From Gonium pectorale (taxonomy: Eukaryota; Chlorophyta; Chlorophyceae; Chlamydomonadales; Volvocaceae): a DNA stretch of 64,000 nt. Where the stretch lies: NCBI GenBank assembly GCA_001584585.1, contig LSYV01000043.1:581693-645692 (forward strand), in the 5' to 3' direction. Shown in pieces: positions 58,801 through 64,000 of the stretch. How positions within the stretch are numbered: position 1 is the first letter of the stretch; each line of letters begins with the position of its first letter. Below the pieces are notes generated by a model, which worked only from the letters and a program-made list of their open reading frames with translations, did not search any database and was not told the origin of the DNA. The position numbers were made by a program, and so were the translations under genes.

Positions 58801-61800
58801 TTAATGGGGTCCGAGCGCCCGCCTTCAGGAATCATTCCTAGATGCTGCTTGCCCACGCCGCCCCAGGGAACGGCCCGCCCCCGGCCAGCTGGTCCTTCGC
58901 AACGCCAATCGTGAGGGCTGAGGGGTACTGCCGGGCTCCCGCCCCGTCCCACCTGCCGCCATGCTTTGCCCGTGCAATGCAGGGCTCGGCCCGCCCCTAC
59001 CCCCGCCCCTACCCCCGCCCCTACCCCCGCCCCTACCGCCCACCTACCCCGCCCCTATCCCCAACCCTACCCCACCCCAAGGCGCCTCGCCCCGTCCAAG
59101 CGCAAGCCGAGCCCCTGCCCCGTCCCACCCGCCCGTGCACTGCAGGGCTCGGCCTGCCCCTGGTCAGCTGCTGCTGCGCAACGTGACGCTGCTCCTGCCC
59201 CAGACTGAAGTGGAGCTGCTGTTCAGGATGCTGCGACGGGCGGGCACGCTGCCCGACGCCCCGCCCCCATCAGACTGCCCCCCCCCCCCGCACGCAGGCA
59301 CAGAGGCCGTAAGACCCGCCCGCAGCCGCCCCGCTCCTGTGCCGCCGCGTCCGCCGTGTCCTAACCCTGTAGAGCAGCTTAGCGCCCGCCAGCCGCCGCG
59401 CCCGCGCCCGCGCCTCCCTCCGCCCGCCACTGCCCCTGCGCCTGCGCCTGCTCCCGCTCGTCCTCGCCCAGGTGGAAGGCCCGGGCCAGGTCGTCCAGCT
59501 GCCCGGCCGCCGCCTGCACCGGTCCCATNNNNNNNNNNNNNNNNNNNNCCGCCGGTGCTCCCCGGCTGGGCCCGGCCTCTCCTTCAGCTGGGGAATGCCG
59601 CTGTGGTACTTCTCTGAGCATTGGTACGCTGAGTGGTGTACTACGCTGTTAAGGTTGGCTCTATGCCTTGTCTCTTGTTGCACCGGACAACCCAGCAGCA
59701 TAGCCCTTGCCGGCAGCGCCCGCCCCCTTGCGGATAGGAAGCCAGCTGCAGGCCGTGAGGTTTAATGGGGTCCGAGCGCCCGCCTTCAGGAATCATTCCT
59801 AGATGCTGCTTGCCCACGCCGCCCCAGGGAACGGCCCGCCCCCGGCCAGCTGGTCCTTCGCAACGCCAATCGTGAGGGCTGAGGGGTACTGCCGGGCTCC
59901 CGCCCCGTCCCACCTGCCGCCATGCTTTGCCCGTGCAATGCAGGGCTCGGCCCGCCCCTACCCCCGCCCCTACCCCCGCCCCTACCCCCGCCCCTACCGC
60001 CCACCTACCCCGCCCCTATCCCCAACCCTACCCCACCCCAAGGCGCCTCGCCCCGTCCAAGCGCAAGCCGAGCCCCTGCCCCGTCCCACCCGCCCGTGCA
60101 CTGCAGGGCTCGGCCTGCCCCTGGTCAGCTGCTGCTGCGCAACGTGACGCTGCTCCTGCCCCAGACTGAAGTGGAGCTGCTGTTCAGGATGCTGCGACGG
60201 GCGGGCACGCTGCCCGACGCCCCGCCACCGGCGCCGTCAGCTGCCGGTAGTCCGCCACAAAGCAGCACGGGCGTGTACGGCTTGTACGGAAGTCCTCCAG
60301 GCGGCGCAAGCGGTGGCTACGGTACGGGTGGCACGGGCGCGGGCGACGGGTCGACCGGCGGCAGTGGTGATGACGGCCCTAATGGCGACGGAGGAGGCAG
60401 CGACGAGTGGGATGGCAGCAGCACGTCGCTGGGCACCTGGTGGTACGGCGGCGAAGAAGGCACCAGCGATGGAGGCTCGGGCTATGGGGCCCCGGCAGTG
60501 CCGGGGTACGGCGGCGGCGCGCACGGTGGCAGCGGTGGGCTGTACAGCAACTACGACGAGGACAGCGGCTACGGCGGCCTCCCAGTGTATGGCAGCGGCC
60601 CGCTTTGGGAGGTCGCCTCCGGAGGTAACGAAGGTGGGGAGGCCGGTTCTCCTCCAGCGCGCAGGAGGCGCCAGCTGCTGGGAGGGGAGGAGGACCCGCC
60701 GCTGCCGGCCCATGTGGCCGATGATGTACGGCAACCACACTGCGTGTACGAGCTCCTACTGTCGTACGCTCGTGACAGCGAGGTGGGTCGGGGCCGTCTT
60801 TGGGGCCGGCATCTTCGGGTTCTTCATGGGGAAGGCGTTGCGTGTGGCGGGCTGCACGAACCCGTCAGATCCCGGTAGGCGACGCGTTTGCGCCGGCAGC
60901 CTGCCCTGGCCGCCTCACGGCTTCCCCACTCCTCCCCGCCCACGGGCCGCCGCACGCACATACCCGACACGTACCCGACACGCGCCCGCGTTTACCCCCC
61001 TTTACCCGCTGTGCTACCGACGCCGCAGGTGGGCTGGTACGCGGCCGACTCCATCTTCTTTGCCTCCACGCGGCACTACGGATGGTCGGGCAGGGACGTG
61101 CTGGTCACGAGCCGGCCCCCGCCCGACATGCCAGCGCCCGTGCCGCCAGCACCGCATCCGGCCCTCGGTGAGCAAGGCGGTCGATCGGGCAATGGTGCCC
61201 TGGTGCTGGGTGCCTCCCTTCCGCGCCCGTGCGACCCTGGAGGGCACGTCCTGCATGAGGCCCTCCGCTGATATCGGGCCACGCAGTGTCACTCTAGGTC
61301 ATGCGGCCTTCGACACCCTTGATACAATATGTCTAGGGGGTACGGTATCCTTGTCGCTCCAGAAACAGCATCGCCCGTGAACGCTTCCTCCTGGCATCCT
61401 AGGACCTCTGAACTGCGCCCGCCCAGCCAGTGGCGCTTACTGATCCAGGGGCTGCTCCGTTGGCTTGTTGGGACGATCGCCGCCCTCAACCCACGTGAGT
61501 GCAGGCGCGGAACTGGAAGCGGAGTGCGCTCTGCTACCGCTGACGGCCGGCGGTGCCATAGGGGCCAGTGGGGCCGACCTGGGCGGTGACGGCGGCCGCC
61601 AGAGCGGCGAGGGGCCCATCAAGGAGCTGCCGCCTCCGCCACGGGTTGCACCGCCAGGCGTAACACGCGGCGACCGTGACTCGCGGCCCCGCTGGGTGCT
61701 GCCGGTGGCCGTCGTTGTCGGCGTCCTGGGCGCGCTCGTACTGGCGGCTGTAGCGGTCCTGCTAACGGTTGCCCGCCGACGGCCGCACGGCGCAGTCAAA

Positions 61801-62799
61801 CACGCGCTTCTAGCGCTCAACCCGAGCTTCTTGATGAGCGATGGAGCGGCCGCATCCGCGCCTAGAACTGCACGGAAGGGGCCGGCTTGGGGCGGACACC
61901 CCTCCAGCCTCGCGTGTCGCTCCAAGCCTTCTGGCAGCGACGGCGGCGGCTTTGTCGACAGCGGCGGCGGCGATGGTAGCGACGGAGCCCCGTTGGTGGA
62001 CTGCGCTGCCCGCATCTGGACGGCGGCGGCCATGGAGCCACCGGCCTTAGAGCACGCGGGAGGGGCAGCCCCTGGCGCTGGGGGCATTGGTGTCGAAGGA
62101 GGAGGACGAGAAGGGGTGGGCAAAGGGGTTGCGCTTTCCGGAGCGGCTGACTCCACCGGAGGCCACCTGGATCACGACCTCCTGTTGGTGAGGGCTTGTC
62201 GCACGTCGATTCTGATGTCCCGTGCATTCCCAACGCTGCCGGGGGCGGCCCGCCTGCGTCCCTCGCGCCTGCGTGCCGGAACCCCCGGCCGCCAGCACGC
62301 CGCCCGGCCAGGCCGCGTCGCCGTCACAGGCGCTCCCTTGCCGGCAGCCCAGCTTTCTGGCTTGCATGCTCCACCGCATGCCCTCGTGCTGGATTCTGTT
62401 GGATCCTGATCCGCAATCACTGCACCAAGGCGTGTCCACTGCGTACTCCCGCTAGCTCCCACCATTCGGCATTCAGCTGCACACCGTGCAGTCCAGCCGC
62501 GCGTGCATACACCAGCGACGTCTCGCGTGTCCATCATAAACCAGCGGCGTCTCGCCGACACGCTGACACGCCAAACACACCTTCCGCTGCAGACCCACGA
62601 CATCGACCTGGGCGTCAGCGCCTTCCTGCGCAACTGCCCCGCATCGGCCTCGTCCGCTTCCCACGCTACCAGCAGCGCCTACGAGACGCCTCCAACGGGT
62701 GGGTGCCTTGGGGGCCATGCGCGTGCCTTGCGCGCCCGCCCCCCGCCGCCGCGCTGCATTGCGCCGCTGCGTTATGTTCCGCCAACGACACACGGTTTG

Positions 62800-62834
<35 letters not shown>

Positions 62835-63973
62835 CACCACCGCACCTGGATACCAGGCACAGCTACCGGTGTCCTGCAAAGCGGCCCGTCCATAGCGTTC
62901 CTCAAAAGTGAACACAGTTTCCCGCAACGAGGACTGCTGCGATGCCAGACCCCGCTGCCACCCACCTGCTGACGTCCCTCTCGCGCTTCTGCGCCTACCC
63001 ACAGGCCCGGCCGGCAGCTGCGGAAACGGCACCGGCGCCGGCGCCGGTTGCGCACCGCGCGCCACGCAGCAGCCGTCTACCACCGCTGTCGCCGGCGCCG
63101 CCGCCTCCCTGATGCTGGGGCGACAGTGCCAGCTGTCCGCCGCAATCCTGCGGGTGCACGCTCGCGTTAACAGAGGGGGCGGCGGCCAGGCCGCCGGCGG
63201 GGGCGGCCAGGGCGGTGGCGACCATTGCGTGCGACTGCTCAGCGTGCTCGGGCGGGGCTCGGCGGGCGTCGTTTACCTGGGTGAGATGCTGAGGCTGGCC
63301 GACCGGTCGACCGTGTACCGCGCATCGGCAATCAACTGCGGGTGGGAAGTATGCGCAGGAGGGGATACATACATGAAGGGGGGGGGTCAGGAGTGCGCAC
63401 GCATGCGGTATGATGCGGAGGCGCGACTGGGGCCCTACCGCCCTTGCCTACCACCACATCAAAGCTCTTTACCCCCCCCCCCCACACACACACTGCGGTC
63501 CGGCGTGTCGCGTTGCGGACCCCGTTTCCCAACCATCTCCATCACCTCCCGCCCTCTCCCCCGCCCTCAAGTGCCAAGTGCTCGGCTGTGGCCCCCCATC
63601 CCCCTTCTCCCGCCCGGCCCCACCCTCTCCGCATCCTTATACCAATACACCGCAGGCTCGTGGCGCGGCCTGCGCGTTGCGGTGAAGGTGCTGGTCGTCC
63701 ACAACTCGCTGCCGCTGGGCGAGGAGGGCGGGCGGCGGCAGCGCGCGGCGCTCGAGGCGGCCATCTCCTCCTCCCTGGACCACCCCAACGTTGTGTCCAC
63801 CTACGCGTTCGAGGTGCGGCGGCTGGCCGAAGAGGATGCTGCGGCAGGAGGAGGGCCCCTGCGGCCCGCCGCGCCGGCAGCGGCCGCGGGGTATGATGCC
63901 TCGGGCGCCGACGTGCAGCAGCTACTGATCATTCAGGAGCTGTGCGAGGGGGGTAGCCTGCGGGGCGCGCTAG
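52882..63973 (+). CDS. Receptor-like TKL-type protein kinase with large repetitive ectodomain (3' end outside window)
   Basis: Predicted single-pass receptor kinase. Exons: 52882-53158, 53411-53570, 53978-54413, 54973-55038, 55243-55406, 55815-55979, 56164-56450, 57352-57560, 58265-58662, 60107-60782, 61029-61167, 61505-62187, 62593-62698, 63005-63280, 63656-63973, about 1450 residues so far. The ATG is followed by a hydrophobic leader (MLFVFFMTLQL). The ectodomain repeats beta-rich blocks (LELRNLTLLLP, LLVKDLTLLGLPYP, LTLRNLVLFNLT, LLLRNVTLLLP), then a Gly/Tyr/Ser-rich stalk. Span at ~1056-1080 (VLPVAVVVGVLGALVLAAVA) before RRR. Kinase N-lobe: glycine loop LGRGSAGVVYLG, VAVKVL with the ATP-site lysine, SLDHPNVVSTYAFEV, hinge LLIIQELCEGGSLRGAL; the catalytic loop is outside the window. 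Exon 7 could instead end at 56478 with an extra exon at 56934-57000, but that model breaks phase. The model skips the duplicated block at 59266-60106. Confidence 0.75.
56738..56795. repeat. Perfect 24-bp inverted repeat with 10-nt loop
   Basis: Arms 56738-56761 and 56772-56795 are exact reverse complements around a 10-nt loop (tggtgacact). It lies in the kinase-gene intron between exons 7 and 8, so a transcript would form a very stable GC-rich hairpin. It could be a small-RNA precursor, a miniature inverted-repeat remnant or a chance structure. Confidence 0.9.
57785..57925. repeat. Two imperfect ~65-bp tandem repeats, GT-rich
   Basis: Units running gtgtgt..tgcgtgac.g.gtg, then agcaagcaaacca or agcgagcaaacac, follow each other at about 57790-57862 and 57868-57925. 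They lie in the kinase-gene intron between exons 8 and 9. Similarity is partial. Confidence 0.5.
58589..59265. repeat. Duplicated block, copy 1 (probable assembly artefact)
   Basis: 677 bp essentially identical to 59549-60226 apart from one G. It carries the end of kinase exon 9, the following intron and the start of exon 10. Copy 1 is in frame for exon 9 but diverges abruptly at 59266 inside exon 10. Copy 2 has the full exon 10. Confidence 0.9.
58985..59037. repeat. 12-bp tandem repeat (cgcccctacccc), about 4 copies
   Basis: Four near-perfect 12-bp units lie in the kinase intron within duplicated block copy 1. The same array recurs at about 59946-59998 in copy 2. Confidence 0.85.
59266..59528. 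other. Orphan fragment between duplicated block and gap
   Basis: 263 bp with no counterpart after the second copy of the block. Read on the minus strand from 59528, it opens with ATG and a plausible coding stretch (GQLDDLARAFHLGEDER) followed by Gln/Ala/Gly-rich sequence and a stop near 59389. It looks like part of an unrelated exon joined here by mis-assembly. Alternatively it is a divergent allele end. Confidence 0.55.
59529..59548. other. Assembly gap (20 N)
   Basis: 20 undetermined bases, immediately followed by the second copy of the 677-bp block. The round length suggests a scaffolding placeholder rather than a measured distance. Confidence 0.95.
59549..60226. repeat. Duplicated block, copy 2
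   Basis: Second copy of 58589-59265. It has one extra G in the ctggggaatg string (copy 1: ctgggaatg), which would frameshift kinase exon 9. It then runs without interruption into the complete exon 10 (60107-60782). The true locus most likely combines exon 9 of copy 1 with exon 10 of copy 2. Confidence 0.9.
62798..62833. repeat. (TGCC)n microsatellite
   Basis: About eight to nine tgcc units in the kinase-gene intron between exons 13 and 14. A shorter, degraded gcctgcctgcc run occurs at 8-24 in the window. Confidence 0.85.
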
Positions 63974-64000
63974 GTAAGTGGGGCGCGGGGCAGTATGGGG

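Noticed and set aside
58589..60226. Genuine recent tandem duplication of a kinase exon
   Set aside because: The first copy ends mid-exon in unrelated sequence beside a 20-N gap, intron repeats are identical in both copies, and the second copy carries a frameshifting G. An assembly artefact is simpler.

Overview
The window is nuclear DNA from a green alga of the Chlamydomonas/Volvox type (Chlamydomonadales). It is GC-rich, and its genes carry 7 to 16 short coding exons with GT-AG introns. Third codon positions are mostly G or C, low-complexity Ala/Gly/Pro tracts are common, and some genes have a TGTAA poly(A) signal downstream. The gene content (a cilium protein, a plastid-type inositol monophosphatase, PDAT, FRO/RBOL-type oxidoreductases) fits. 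No bacterial, organellar or intact transposon genes were seen. Exon models were built by hand from splice sites, reading phase and family similarity.

Layout. 56-302 (+) is the last exon of an unrecognised gene. 2040-6602 (-) is a chloroplast inositol-monophosphatase-like gene (IMPL1 type, 9 exons). 8415-13586 (-) is a RavA/MoxR-type AAA+ ATPase with a likely organelle presequence (14 exons). 14619-16791 (+) is CFAP299, a cilia/flagella-associated protein (7 exons), divergent from the ATPase across about 1 kb. 17816-23351 (+) is an F-box/leucine-rich protein (7 exons).

24581-30492 and 32527-39196 (+) are tandem paralogues of a ferric reductase/NADPH oxidase-like flavocytochrome b. Both have 14 exons with the same intron phases. 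41505-51256 (+) is a phospholipid:diacylglycerol acyltransferase (PDAT, 15 exons), with an assembly gap in one intron. 52882 to beyond 64000 (+) is a receptor-like protein kinase with a long repetitive ectodomain, one membrane span and the N-lobe of a TKL-like kinase; the rest lies outside the window.

The genes do not form one pathway. The parts most worth a second look are the tandem oxidoreductase pair (some exons almost invariant, introns and N-termini not alignable), the receptor kinase ectodomain, a perfect 24-bp inverted repeat in one of its introns, and a duplicated 677-bp block around a 20-N gap at 59529-59548 that looks like an assembly error and breaks the kinase gene model.
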